A DNA stretch of 64,000 nt from Bin5 sp965218625 (GCA_965218625.1 CBDCLG010000020.1:930001-994000); one strand, 5' to 3'; numbered from the stretch's first letter, positions 45,373 through 54,828 are shown. Notes: generated by a model not told the origin, from the letters alone. Numbers and translations are program-made.

Positions 45373-46338
45373 TCAGCTGCCCTGCTCTGTCGGCGGCCGG
45401 CGCAGCCAATACCAGTGGAGGGCGATACCGGTCAACAGGCCGACGGCCAGTTTCAACTGCCACGGCAGCCCAGCGGGGCTGATGAAGCCCTCGATCAGCC
45501 CCGCTGCGACCAGCATAGGCGCGCAGCCAAGAATCAGCTGCAGTGCGACGCGGGCGCGCTGGCGGAGGGCGGCCGCCCTGCTCAACAGACCGGGCCGCAG
45601 CAGGCCGTCGGCGATGAAGAAGCCGCAGCCGCCGGATAGAAAGATGACGCTCAGCTCGATGAAACCGTGGGCGGCGACGAACTCGGCCAGGCCGGCGCTC
45701 ATACCGTGGAACTGCAACAGCCCGAATACGGCTCCGATGCTGAGTCCATTGAGAATCATGATATAGAGCGTCAACAGGCCGCCGGTGAGCGCGCCGGCAA
45801 AGGCGAAAAAGGTCACGCTGATGTTATTGGTGAAGATCGCGAAAGAGGCGGCTGAGCGCACGCTGGGCGCGATCTCGGTCCACAGCTCACCGTCCTCCAC
45901 CGTCTCGACCAGCGGCTCGATGCCCGATCCCAGAATAAGGTAGATGGCGTCGGGACGGTTCCAGACGACGAGGAAGGCGATGACCGCGGGCAGCAGAAAC
46001 AGCGCCGTCGATGCCAATGTGTAGGGGAGCAAACGGCGGTACAGGAGGGGGAAAGCCTCGCGATAGAATTCAAAAAGCTGCTGGCGGCGCAGCGGTTCCT
46101 CCCGGTAAAGAAGGGCGTGAGCGCGACCGACCAGCTGGTTGAGATAACGTGTCACCCGCTGGCTGGGGAAGTCGCGTTGCGCAAGGGCCAGATCGGATGA
46201 AGCGATCAGATAGAGACGGCCGAATTCGTGCAGTTCGTCCTCGGAAAGGGCCTCGGCGTTGCCCCAGGAGCGGTCGGTCAACTCCTCAAGGCGCCGCCAG
46301 CTCGTCTCTTGTCTGCGGATGAACAGTTCAAATTGCAT
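45373..46338 (-). CDS. SpoIIM-family membrane protein
   Basis: The 321-residue protein has a soluble N-terminal helical part with repeated Arg/Glu ('RRLEELTDRSW', 'RRLLPYTLASTALF') and at least five membrane helices, with a 'FTNNISVTFFAFAGALTGGLLTLYIM' block typical of the stage II sporulation protein M family. In non-sporulating bacteria such proteins accompany MoxR-DUF58 systems. It converges with DUF58 (13 bases apart) and is divergent from the RDD gene with only 11 bases between start codons. Confidence 0.85.
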   Translation of the reverse strand: MQFELFIRRQETSWRRLEELTDRSWGNAEALSEDELHEFGRLYLIASSDLALAQRDFPSQRVTRYLNQLVGRAHALLYREEPLRRQQLFEFYREAFPLLYRRLLPYTLASTALFLLPAVIAFLVVWNRPDAIYLILGSGIEPLVETVEDGELWTEIAPSVRSAASFAIFTNNISVTFFAFAGALTGGLLTLYIMILNGLSIGAVFGLLQFHGMSAGLAEFVAAHGFIELSVIFLSGGCGFFIADGLLRPGLLSRAAALRQRARVALQLILGCAPMLVAAGLIEGFISPAGLPWQLKLAVGLLTGIALHWYWLRRPPTEQGS

Positions 46339-46349
46339 AAGAAGGTCCC

Positions 46350-47189
46350 ATGGCCAGCAGACCGCTGAATTTAGACCAGGACTACACGATCGACACGCCG
46401 GAAAACGTCTCTTTCAGCTATGACATTGCCGGCATCGGCAACCGATTTATCGGCGCGCTGATCGACAGCATCATCGTCGCCTGTCTGGTTGTTGTTCTAA
46501 ACATTCTCTTGTTGGCAGTCCTCTATTGGGACAACGCCGACTTCATGTCACTCCTTGAAGGAGAGGATACAAGCTGGCTGGGGGGCTTTGCCATTGCGCT
46601 GTTTGCACTGCTCCAATTCATCATCTTCTGGGGCTATTATACCCTGTTTGAATTCTTGTGGAATGGTCAGACACCGGGCAAACGGCTGGTAAAGATTCGC
46701 GTGCTGCGGCTGGATGGCAACCCGATCGGCTTCGTCGAGGCGCTCTTGCGCAATCTGGTGCGGCCGGTCGACTTTCTGCCCTCCGGCTATGCGCTGGGCC
46801 TGGTGGTGATGTTCTCCAACGAGAAGAGCCGGCGGCTGGGGGATTGGGCTGCGGGTACGATCGTCGTGCGCATGCGGGCGGACCTGTCGCTCGATGCGCT
46901 GGTCGAGTTGGCTGGAAGGGAAAGGCAGCCCGAAGCGGCCGAGAGTTCGTCCCTGCTGCTGGAATTCCCCCACATCCGCCAGCTGTCCATGTCCGACTAT
47001 GAACTGATCCGGGAAATGTTGGCGCGCAAGTGGTACGGAGGCTCGTCGAACATTATGTTGCGCCGGTTGGCGCGCGCGATCGCGGCCCGGCTCGACAAGC
47101 CGAGGCCGACCAGCACACAGGCGAGCGTCAACTTCCTGAACGCGGTTGCCGAAGCCTACCGCCAGCTGCAGTCACAGGACCGCAACTGA
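46350..47189 (+). CDS. RDD family membrane protein
   Basis: The 279-residue protein has an RDD domain (about 15-170): the first Arg of the name lies in 'GIGNRFIGALIDSIIV', followed by three membrane segments and 'NGQTPGKRLVKIRVLRLDG'. Function is unknown; RDD proteins are thought to be transporters or scaffolds. The C-terminal 100 residues are soluble and helical. It is a typical member of the DUF58/SpoIIM neighbourhood. Confidence 0.88.
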   Translation: MASRPLNLDQDYTIDTPENVSFSYDIAGIGNRFIGALIDSIIVACLVVVLNILLLAVLYWDNADFMSLLEGEDTSWLGGFAIALFALLQFIIFWGYYTLFEFLWNGQTPGKRLVKIRVLRLDGNPIGFVEALLRNLVRPVDFLPSGYALGLVVMFSNEKSRRLGDWAAGTIVVRMRADLSLDALVELAGRERQPEAAESSSLLLEFPHIRQLSMSDYELIREMLARKWYGGSSNIMLRRLARAIAARLDKPRPTSTQASVNFLNAVAEAYRQLQSQDRN

Positions 47190-47245
47190 GCGACGGGACA
47201 AGATTTCAATGAACGGACCCTGATTTTTCGCTACGAGGCAAGCAA

Positions 47246-48010
47246 ATGGACGACAATCCCCCTGTCATCGACTCTTCGCCGGACCATTATCACAGCGACG
47301 GCGGCGCGACGCGGCGCGCAGGCATTGCCTACACAATCAAAGAGATGCCGGAAGACCTGCGGCCGAGGGAGCGGCTGGAGTTTGCCGGCGCGGGCGCGCT
47401 GAGCGTCGCCGAACTTCTGGCCATCATTCTACGCACCGGCGGCCAGGGCGAGAACGTCATCAGGCAGGCCGAGCGGTTGTTGACCGAGTTCAACGGCCTT
47501 CCCGGACTGGCACAAGCGAGCTTTGAGGAGCTGACGAAGGCGCATGGCGTGGGCCAGGCAAAGGTTACCCAGATCAAGGCTGCGCTCGAGCTGGGACGCA
47601 GACTGCTGCTGGCCGCGCCGCAGGAACGAATGAAGATCCAGAGCCCGCAAGATGTCGCAAGCCTGTTGATGTTGGAGATGGGTTTACTGGAGCGGGAACA
47701 GGTTCGGGCCGTCCTGCTGGATACGAAGAACCACGTCCAGCGGATCGCAGAGGTCTATTCAGGCAGTCTGAATGCGGCCGCGATTCGCGTCAACGAAATC
47801 TTTACCGAGGCGGTGCGCGCCAACAGCGCGGCCCTGATCGTGGTGCACAACCATCCCAGCGGCGACCCGACGCCCAGCCCTGAAGATGTGCAGGTGACGG
47901 AGCAGATTGTCGCCGCGGGGAAACTCCTTCAGATCGACGTCCTCGACCATCTGATCATCACGCGCACCAGTTATGTCAGTCTGAAGGAGAGGCGTTTGGG
48001 GTTTGAATAA
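47246..48010 (+). CDS. radC: RadC/JAB-domain protein
   Basis: The 254-residue protein has a helix-hairpin-helix region (about 45-120, 'HGVGQAKVTQIKAALELGRR') and a C-terminal JAB/MPN metalloprotease-like domain with the intact JAMM residues His 201, His 203, Ser 211 and Asp 214 in 'HNHPSGDPTPSPED'. The family was named for a proposed repair role, since withdrawn; the biochemical function is open. GAGG lies 7 bases before the ATG. It converges with the next gene. Confidence 0.93.
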   Translation: MDDNPPVIDSSPDHYHSDGGATRRAGIAYTIKEMPEDLRPRERLEFAGAGALSVAELLAIILRTGGQGENVIRQAERLLTEFNGLPGLAQASFEELTKAHGVGQAKVTQIKAALELGRRLLLAAPQERMKIQSPQDVASLLMLEMGLLEREQVRAVLLDTKNHVQRIAEVYSGSLNAAAIRVNEIFTEAVRANSAALIVVHNHPSGDPTPSPEDVQVTEQIVAAGKLLQIDVLDHLIITRTSYVSLKERRLGFE

Positions 48011-48026
48011 CAGGTACGCCGGCGCG

Positions 48027-48050
48027 GTACCGGCACGGTCACGCCGGTAC
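48027..48050. other. Hairpin between radC and the convergent gene
   Basis: GTACCGGC (48027-48034) and GCCGGTAC (48043-48050) form a perfect 8-bp stem with an 8-nt loop, inside the last codons of the minus gene ending at 48039. No T-run is present in either direction, so a bidirectional termination role is only a guess. Confidence 0.3.
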
Positions 48051-48836
48051 GCTGACGCTGCGGAGATAATCGGTCACGGAGCGCACTTCGCCGGCATTCA
48101 ACTGCAGGTCCTGTTTGGTGCGCACATACTTCTTCAACTGATCGACGCGCAGCACCGGGATGGTGGGGTTCTCTATCTGCAGCTCTATGGCCGGATTTAT
48201 GAAGACGGCCGCGCTCTCGATGGGGATGTCGGCCGCGTTGAAGCTGAGGGCGCCGCTCGACTCGCCCTCCTGAAGCAGTTCGCGGACCTTCTGCTCGACC
48301 TCATCCTTCTCCCGCGCCGGATTGCCCAGCCCCTCGCGGTTGAGGAATGTGAGCAGGCGGCCCATGGTGAACCGTTCCCGCCATCTGTCGCCTTCGACCG
48401 TAACCGTGCCCTTATCGCTGCGCACAAGAAAGACGCGCACACCCAGCGGACCGACCAGCAGATAGGGCAGATCATCGAGCCCCCACAGGAAGAGCGCGTA
48501 TTTGTCGTCGAACCCTTTCAACCCGCTCTCGACAAGCTCATCCGGCCGCGCGACGCGTTTGCTGCCCGGCCAGCGGCGGGGCGCGAAGCGGTTGATGTAG
48601 TAGCTGCCTATATTGGAGGCGATAAAGCCGACCGCCAGTGCGCCAAAACTGATGACGGTCCAGAAACGCTGGATAAACGCGACGAGGGCGTTGGAAGCCT
48701 GTTCTTCGGACTGGAACCAGTTGGGCGTAAAGCTGGCGAGGAGGCCGACGAACAGAATCAACAGGCCCGCCAGGGCAATACGCCGGCCCCGCTGCTCCTT
48801 GGATTTGATCGCTGGCAGATTGCGGTAAACTTTCAT
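48039..48836 (-). CDS. Membrane protein of unknown function
   Basis: The 265-residue protein has two N-terminal membrane helices (about 20-45 and 60-80), then a soluble part with a beta-rich stretch 'LVGPLGVRVFLVRSDKGTVTVEGDRW' that faintly resembles a NERD-type nuclease start, without the catalytic residues being clear. The C-terminal half is acidic and helical. It lies downstream of plsX on the same strand (about 30 bases from the plsX stop), which suggests co-transcription. Confidence 0.75.
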   Translation of the reverse strand: MKVYRNLPAIKSKEQRGRRIALAGLLILFVGLLASFTPNWFQSEEQASNALVAFIQRFWTVISFGALAVGFIASNIGSYYINRFAPRRWPGSKRVARPDELVESGLKGFDDKYALFLWGLDDLPYLLVGPLGVRVFLVRSDKGTVTVEGDRWRERFTMGRLLTFLNREGLGNPAREKDEVEQKVRELLQEGESSGALSFNAADIPIESAAVFINPAIELQIENPTIPVLRVDQLKKYVRTKQDLQLNAGEVRSVTDYLRSVSVPA

Positions 48837-48865
48837 AGATTGGATTTCTTGGCTACTTGAGATGG

Positions 48866-49895
48866 CTACCGCTGGAGGGCGACCAACTCCTCATGGCTGT
48901 CGATGAGCTCACTGATATCTGACTGAATCTCCTCGACCAGCCGGGAATCGATCAACTGTTTTGCGACCCGGATCGCGTGGCGGATGGCGTTGGTGTTGCT
49001 TCTGCCGTGGCCGACAACGATTAAATTGGAGAGCCCCAGCAGAACCGCGCCGCCGTACTCGCTGTCATCGAGACGCCGATGCATCCTGCGCAGGGCGGAA
49101 CGCACGAGCAGGCCGCCAATGCTGCTGATCGGCCCGGCCCTGATCTCATCCAGCAAGACACCCTGGGCCAGTTTGACGATTCCCTCGGCCCCCTTCAAAA
49201 AGACGTTGCCGGTAAACCCGTCGGTGACCACAACGTCGGCGACATGATTGGCCACGTCACGCGCCTCGATGTTGCCCTCAAAGCCGATGCCGGGTGTCTG
49301 CTTCGAGCAGAGCCGTCGCCTCCAGGACCAGTTGACTGCCCTTGCCTTCCTCTTCGCCGTTGCTCAGAATGCGGACGATTGGATTCGACACGCCCATGAT
49401 GCGGCGGGAATAGATGCTGCCCATGACGCCGAACTGCTGGAGCTGCTCCGGCTTGACGTCGGCATTGGCCCCCACATCCAGTATCAGGCAGAATCCGCGC
49501 GAGGTGGGAAAGGGGATGATCAGCGCAGGACGCTGGATGCTCTGCATACGGCCAAAGTGCAGGATGCCTGCTGCCAGCGCCCCGCCGGTATTGCCCGCGG
49601 TCACGAATGCGTCGGCCTGCCCCTGCTTCACCAGCTTACAGGCCACAACCATCGAGCTGTCCTTCTTGGTGCGCACGGCTTCGGCCGGTTTGTCCGACAT
49701 CTCGATCACTTCGAGCGCAGGCACAATCGGCAGATCCAGCCCTCGCGTTGGGTGCCGTGCCAGCTCTCGCTCGATGACGTCAGGACGGCCGACCAGCGAG
49801 ACGGTCACGCCGAATTGGCGGGCCGCCAAAATTGCGCCGCCGACGATATCATGGGGCGCGTTGTCACCCCCCATAACGTCAAGGGCAATATTCAT
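48866..49895 (-). pseudogene. plsX: Phosphate acyltransferase PlsX, frameshifted
   Basis: PlsX makes acyl-phosphate from acyl-ACP for phospholipid synthesis. The first part (49895-49278) opens 'MNIALDVMGGDNAPHDIV' and includes 'VTAGNTGGALAAG' and 'LDVGANADVKPEQL'; the second part (to 48866) resumes in another frame as 'EGNIEARDVANHVADVVVTDGFTGNVFLKG'. They join if one base is removed near 49301 (CTCGAAGCAGACACC would become CTC GAA CAG ACA CC), giving about 342 residues, the normal length. A sequencing error is as likely as real damage, because PlsX is usually essential when no PlsB exists. GGAGG precedes the ATG. Confidence 0.85.
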
Positions 49896-49927
49896 GCAGA
49901 GATTCCTCCAGTCAGAGATGTGATCAA

Positions 49928-49936
49928 TGCTATACT
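49928..49936 (+). promoter_or_regulatory. Extended -10 promoter of the KDPG aldolase gene
   Basis: TG-C-TATACT (49928-49936) is an extended -10 element. Transcription would start near 49943, leaving a leader of about 70 nt to the ATG at 50014. Confidence 0.4.
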
Positions 49937-50013
49937 ACTACAGGTTCGGAGTAAAGTAGAAATTGTCCGAAATGGAAGAGTTGTAGATCATTTGCCCGTT
50001 TCCGGGAGGAGCA

Positions 50014-50663
50014 ATGGGTTGCGGATTCGATGAAATGACGCGCAGGATCAAGGATGAAGGCATCGTTGCGATCGTGCGCGGCGACTTTCCCGCCCAAAAG
50101 GTCGTGGAGATCGGGGACGCGCTGCTGGCCGCGCCCGTGCTTGTGATGGAGGTGACGCTCAACACGCGCGGCGCGCTGGAGCTGATCGGGATGTTGCGGG
50201 CCCGCTTTGGCGAAAATATGGTGATCGGCGCCGGGACCGTGCGGACCGCGTGAAGCAGTTCGATGCCGCGGCCGCGGCCGGCGCGCAGTTCACGGTGGCG
50301 CCAGGGTCGAATTCGGAGGTGATCGCCCAGGCCGGCACTGCCGATATTCTGCACATCCCCGGCGTCTTTAGCGCGACCGAAGCCGACCGGGCGCGGGCCG
50401 ACGGCGCCCGCCTGCTGAAACTCTTTCCCGCCGATATCGGCGGCCCGGCCTACCTCAAGGCCCTGCGCGCGCCCCTGGATGACATCGAGTTCGTGCCCAC
50501 CGGCGGCATCGGGCCGGAGAACGCGGCAGCCTGGGCCAATGCCGGCGCCGCGGCTATCGGCGCCGGCAGCAGCCTCGTCACCGGCCCAAATCAGACTATG
50601 GCCGACCTGATCGAGCGGGCGCGCGCCCTGCGCCGTGCGTGGCAGTCGGGCGGCAGTTCCTAG
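50014..50663 (+). pseudogene. eda: 2-dehydro-3-deoxyphosphogluconate aldolase, frameshifted
   Basis: KDPG aldolase splits 2-keto-3-deoxy-6-phosphogluconate into pyruvate and glyceraldehyde 3-phosphate. The first part (50014-50253) has 'EGIVAIVRG' and 'MEVTLNT' with the catalytic Glu, and stops at 'GTVRTA'; the second (from about 50250) continues 'QFDAAAAAGAQFTVAPG', with the Schiff-base lysine in 'RLLKLFPA' and the phosphate loop 'PTGGIGPEN'. One base missing near 50248 (GCGTGAAG for GCGGTGAAG) explains the shift. A GTGA overlap could instead allow coupled re-initiation at GTG, making two polypeptides. A strong GGAGGAG precedes the ATG. Confidence 0.82.
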
Positions 50664-50739
50664 TCCTCATTTCCTGACATTCAGAATTACTTCGCCAGCG
50701 GGACCTCTGCGGGGACGCCCGTTCTCTTTACCGGCCTAT

Positions 50740-52515
50740 CTACTCTCGCAGCTCATTCATGGCCGCGGGCAGATAGGGCAGCAGATCGCTGGCAACGACC
50801 CCGGCGCGACCGGTCTTCCGTTCGCAGAGCTCACCGGCGCGACCGTGCAGCCAGGCGCCAAGGCAGGCGGCGTCGAAAGGGGACAGACCTTGCGCGAGGA
50901 GACCGGTGATGACGCCGGCCAGCACGTCCCCTGTACCGGCGGTGGCAAGGGCAGGGGTTGCGACGGGCAGGACGGCCAGGTCCCCCTCCGGGCCGGCGAT
51001 GACTGTGTACGGACCTTTGAGCAGGATGACAGCCTGCCAGGCGGCCGCGCGCGCCTGGGCCAGCGCCCAGCGGTCTTTCACGACCTCCTGCACGGACGAA
51101 AAGCCGCAGAGCCGGGCCATCTCCGCCGGGTGCGGGGTCAAAACGCAGGCTTCGGGCAGGAACGACGGCCAGTTGTCCAAAAGGGCCAGATTGTTGAGTC
51201 CGTCGGCGTCGATGACGGTCGGGGGCAGGGGCGGGAGCTCGGAGGGCAGCTGATCGCGGCGGCGAATTGTGCCGAAGGCAGGGTTGGCCTCGCTGTCCGT
51301 CGCGTCTTTCTCGTCCAGGCCGGTCTGACCACCGGGCGCGGCAGTTCCGCCTGGCAGTGCCGAAGGGCGCTGCCTGTGATTTCTACCCAGGAATCGCTGC
51401 ATGAACCGGCGCGTGGCGGTTTCCTGGCCCATCCCGCAGCCGATGAGCAGGGCATCGTAGCTGCCCAGCTTGGCGTTGATGGTGGCGGCCGCGTCCTCGT
51501 TGACGACGCCCAGGTCGTGGCTGAGGAGCAGCCAAGTCGGTTCGACGAGTGCGGATGAGACGGGCACCCAGACAGGCTGCGGTATGGCGCCCGTCACCAG
51601 CCCGGCGCCAACCCGGCCCATCGCGGCACAGCTGAGAAAGGCCGCGCCCGGGTAGTTTACGCTGCCGACGACCGCCATCGCTTTGCCGAATGTGCCCTTG
51701 TGGCTGTTGCGGCTGCGCGTCGGCAGGAACTCTGCGATCTGTTCGGGCGCAAGGAAAAAGGTGCGCGTCTCGGCGGTCAATTCCGGTGGGATGCCGATGT
51801 CCGCAACCGCCAGATCGCCCAGGGCGGCCGCGCCCGGAAAGGTGAAATGACCGGTCTTGGCGCAGCCGAAGGTGACGGTCATGTCGGCGGCGACGGCGGC
51901 CGGGTCGAGCGCGCCGCTGTCGGCATCGAGGCCGCTGGGAACATCGACCGCGACGACAGCGGGTTGCGATAGGGCGCCCGCGCCGGCCTCCGCCGCGCCG
52001 GTCTCCGGAGCCCGCCGGCTGCCGCTGCGGACCTCGGCCAGCTGCTGGAGAATGCGGGCCAGCAGGCCGTCGACGGGGCGGTTCGCGCCTGTTCCCAAAA
52101 GGGCATCCACGACCACGGCGGCCTCGTCGAGCCAGGCCCGCAGTTGTACCGCGTCGACATCCTCATCTGCGCTGTGGGTCGAAACGTTGCGTTCGAGCAG
52201 TTTGCCGAAGTGCCCCTCGTAGTCCTGCCTGGGCGCGGTCTTGCGCTTCCAGAGATAGACCCGCACGCGATAACCGGCGTCGCTGAGATGACGCGCGCAG
52301 ACCAGCCCGTCGCCGCCGTTGTTGCCCGGGCCAGCCAGCACCAGCACTGATCGGTCGGCGCTGCGCGGAAAGCTTTCCTGGATCGCCCCGGCAAGCGCGG
52401 TACCGGCCTGTTCCATCATGGCGGCATAGCTGTGGCCGGCCGCATCAGCCTCTTTCTCCAGGCACTGCATCTCGGCAACCGAGACGATTTTGATGTGGTC
52501 GGCGATATCTCTCAT
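50740..52515 (-). CDS. nnr: Bifunctional NAD(P)H-hydrate epimerase/dehydratase
   Basis: Nnr repairs hydrated NADH and NADPH. The N-terminal YjeF epimerase half (about 1-260) has 'GPGNNGGDGLVCARHL' and 'DVPSGLDADSG'. The C-terminal ribokinase-like dehydratase half has 'GTFGKAMAVVGSVNYPGAA', 'LTPHPAEMARLCG' and the ADP-site 'TAGTGDVLAGVITGLL'. The 591-residue length is larger than usual (about 500) owing to an inserted low-complexity linker, about residues 380-425. Confidence 0.93.
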   Translation of the reverse strand: MRDIADHIKIVSVAEMQCLEKEADAAGHSYAAMMEQAGTALAGAIQESFPRSADRSVLVLAGPGNNGGDGLVCARHLSDAGYRVRVYLWKRKTAPRQDYEGHFGKLLERNVSTHSADEDVDAVQLRAWLDEAAVVVDALLGTGANRPVDGLLARILQQLAEVRSGSRRAPETGAAEAGAGALSQPAVVAVDVPSGLDADSGALDPAAVAADMTVTFGCAKTGHFTFPGAAALGDLAVADIGIPPELTAETRTFFLAPEQIAEFLPTRSRNSHKGTFGKAMAVVGSVNYPGAAFLSCAAMGRVGAGLVTGAIPQPVWVPVSSALVEPTWLLLSHDLGVVNEDAAATINAKLGSYDALLIGCGMGQETATRRFMQRFLGRNHRQRPSALPGGTAAPGGQTGLDEKDATDSEANPAFGTIRRRDQLPSELPPLPPTVIDADGLNNLALLDNWPSFLPEACVLTPHPAEMARLCGFSSVQEVVKDRWALAQARAAAWQAVILLKGPYTVIAGPEGDLAVLPVATPALATAGTGDVLAGVITGLLAQGLSPFDAACLGAWLHGRAGELCERKTGRAGVVASDLLPYLPAAMNELRE

Positions 52516-52557
52516 GAAATGCTCTCGTGCAAGCGGGCAGCGCCGGCGGCGGCGAAT

Positions 52558-53847
52558 CTATGCCACCCGAATCGGATGGGGTACGGGCTGGTTGAAGAGA
52601 TAGCCCTTTTGGTTGAAGGGAATCGCGTCCGGCTGTGAATTGCCGGCCGCGTCGGTGGCCTTTGTCATAATGGTATGCTCGCCGGGCTGCGCATCCCAAA
52701 TGAAACCGAAGCGCGCCCACGAGCAGTGTAACTGCGGCGCTGTCATCTCCGCGCTGCGCCAGGTTTCGCCGGCGTCGAGGCTCCACTTCACTTTGACTAT
52801 CGGACCGGCCGGCGAGTGCGCGTAGCCATAGATGCGGGATGCGCCGGCCGGAAGCTGCGCCGGCCAGGGAAGCGCCAGCGCGCTCTTAATCGTCTGCGTC
52901 GTCGCCACCTTGCCGGGCGCCTCGCCTTCGGGCGGGTAGTCATCGCCGATCAGCGTGTAGGAGGTGGTGTTGTTGCGCGTCCATAGCTGTTGGGACGAAA
53001 CGACAATCCGGCCCAGCCACTTGATGCTGGCGCTGCCCACCCATCCAGGCGCCAGCGCCCGCAGCGGAAAGCCGTGATCTTTGGGCAGCAGCTCGCCGTT
53101 GAGCGCGTAGGCCAGCAGCGTATCCGTGTCCATCGCCTTTTCGACCGGAATCACGCGGCGGAAGCCCTCCTCGGGGGAGTCCTTGTCCAGCCCAATCAAG
53201 AGCACGCTGACCGCATCCTCGGTGATGCCGGCAAGGGTCAGCACGTCCCGGAGGGATACGCCGGTCCATTCGCCGTTGCCGACGGCGCCGGTCATCCACT
53301 GGGTGCCCTGCGCCGTCTGCCCATTGACCAGATCGAACATGGCCCGGTGGTTGCCGGCGCACTCCAGGTAGGAGATGAGCGTACGACTGGGCAGGTTCCG
53401 TATGTCGTCGTAGGAAAGCTCCAGCTGCTCAGTAACGGCGTCGCCCTCGACGGCAAGCCGCCAGCGGGTCGCGTCGAGGTCGAGACTGGCGGAATTGGTA
53501 CGCACGAAAAAGAACCGATTGGGCGTTATCAGCCCCTGCATGTTGAGCAGGCGCGCTTCCAGATTCCCGCGGCCGTGATCGATGAACGGCGCAGCATCCT
53601 TAAAGTGAAGCGGCGCCTCTGTTGCGGCCCTTGCTGCGGCCTCTGTTGCGGCCTCCGCTTCGGCTTGCGGCGTGGCGGCGGGCAGTTGCATGCCCGTGCA
53701 CGCGGCCAGGACGGCTGCCGTCCCGCCGGTCGATAGCAGCTGCAGGAAACGGCGCCGACCGATGCTCCGCCCGCGCGCGTGCTGCCAGAGCTGCGCGTGC
53801 TGGGCGCTCTGCGCGCCCGGCCGGAATCTCCCCTGTTCCTCAATCAT
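52558..53847 (-). CDS. Tat-exported sulfite oxidase-like molybdopterin oxidoreductase
   Basis: The 429-residue protein has a Tat signal (RRRFLQLL, 31-38) ending in a lipobox-like 'LAAC' (Cys 50), so it may be an exported lipoprotein. An Ala/Thr/Glu linker (about 62-80) is encoded by repeats. The molybdopterin domain has the conserved cysteine of 'YLECAGNHR' (Cys 163), and the C-terminal half is an Ig-like dimerisation domain ('GYAHSPAGPIVKVKWSLDAGETW'). No haem or cytochrome partner is adjacent. Substrate is unknown; family members oxidise sulfite or reduce S/N-oxides. AGGGAG precedes the ATG. Confidence 0.88.
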   Translation of the reverse strand: MIEEQGRFRPGAQSAQHAQLWQHARGRSIGRRRFLQLLSTGGTAAVLAACTGMQLPAATPQAEAEAATEAAARAATEAPLHFKDAAPFIDHGRGNLEARLLNMQGLITPNRFFFVRTNSASLDLDATRWRLAVEGDAVTEQLELSYDDIRNLPSRTLISYLECAGNHRAMFDLVNGQTAQGTQWMTGAVGNGEWTGVSLRDVLTLAGITEDAVSVLLIGLDKDSPEEGFRRVIPVEKAMDTDTLLAYALNGELLPKDHGFPLRALAPGWVGSASIKWLGRIVVSSQQLWTRNNTTSYTLIGDDYPPEGEAPGKVATTQTIKSALALPWPAQLPAGASRIYGYAHSPAGPIVKVKWSLDAGETWRSAEMTAPQLHCSWARFGFIWDAQPGEHTIMTKATDAAGNSQPDAIPFNQKGYLFNQPVPHPIRVA

Positions 53848-53886
53848 CCCTCGCTCCCTCGAAAGAAGCCGCAGACTCGCTTGCCC

Positions 53887-54798
53887 TCAGCCCGGCTTGC
53901 CGAATCGCAACAGATAGCCGTTCAGGTCGCGGATGGCGAACTCCCTCATGCCCCATGGCTCGTTTGTCGGTTCGCGCACGATGGTGACGCCGGCAGCCTT
54001 GTAGCGGGAGAAGAGTCCGTCAACGTCCTCGCCGACCGTGACATAGAAGGCGACGGTCTTCTTTTGGGGCAACTCTTCGTCGATTTGGGAGAGTTGAAAA
54101 TGCGCGCCTTCCGGTGTCCATTCACCGCAGTGGATACCGCCGTGCGTGGGCGGATCGCCGTAGAGAAAGGTGATCGAGAAGCCAAGTTTGTCGCAGTAGA
54201 ACTCGGCCGCCGCCAGCACATCAGGCACAGCCAGTATGGGGGCCAGCTGGTAAACTGCCTGGGCACTGCCGGGCAGCTGACCCGTATGCCACTGCTCTGC
54301 TGTGATGCCGAAGACGATTTTATCATGGCCGGTCGCGTCCTTGCCATACTTTTGGCGCAGACGCCCCCTGCGCCTGAAGCCGACTCTCTCGGCAAGGCGG
54401 AGGGAGGCGGTGTTCGGTTCTTCGATCCACAGCTCGACCCGGTCCAGCCCCATTTCGTCGAAACCGTAATCGAGGGCAGCGCGCACGGCTTCGCTCATAT
54501 AGCCGTTGCCCCACTGTTCGGGGTGGAGCATATATCCCATGCCCGGCACGCCCGCGTTGCCGACATATTCGACGAATCCCAGGGCAGGGCCATTAGCGGC
54601 GGTGCGCAGCGTCCAGGTCGTGTTTGGTCCGTTGTACTTGTGGTCGACCAATTTGCGCGTCTGCTCCGGTGACGTGTGGGGCGGCGTATCCATGAAGCGC
54701 ATCGCGTCGGGGCGGCGGTAGAAGTCGTAAAGGTCGTCCACGTCGGCGGGTTCAAGGGGTCGCAGAATCAGCCGTTCGCTGGTGAGTGAAGATGGCAT
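53887..54798 (-). CDS. Fusion of GNAT acetyltransferase and VOC (glyoxalase-like) domain
   Basis: The N-terminal part (about 1-170) is a RimJ/RimL-type GNAT domain: 'SERLILRPLEPADVDDLYDFY', 'WGNGYMSEAVRAALDYGFDEMGL' for acetyl-CoA binding, 'NTASLRLAERVGFRRRGRLRQ'. The C-terminal part (about 185-303) is a VOC fold: 'AEFYCDKLGFSITFLYGDPP' and 'IRDLNGYLLRFGKPG'. The combination suggests modification and sequestration of a small molecule, such as an antibiotic, but the ligand is unknown. AGGAG is 8 bases before the ATG. Confidence 0.87.
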   Translation of the reverse strand: MPSSLTSERLILRPLEPADVDDLYDFYRRPDAMRFMDTPPHTSPEQTRKLVDHKYNGPNTTWTLRTAANGPALGFVEYVGNAGVPGMGYMLHPEQWGNGYMSEAVRAALDYGFDEMGLDRVELWIEEPNTASLRLAERVGFRRRGRLRQKYGKDATGHDKIVFGITAEQWHTGQLPGSAQAVYQLAPILAVPDVLAAAEFYCDKLGFSITFLYGDPPTHGGIHCGEWTPEGAHFQLSQIDEELPQKKTVAFYVTVGEDVDGLFSRYKAAGVTIVREPTNEPWGMREFAIRDLNGYLLRFGKPG

Positions 54799-54828
54799 CG
54801 AAGGGTCTCCTGAAATGGGTCTGATGTG

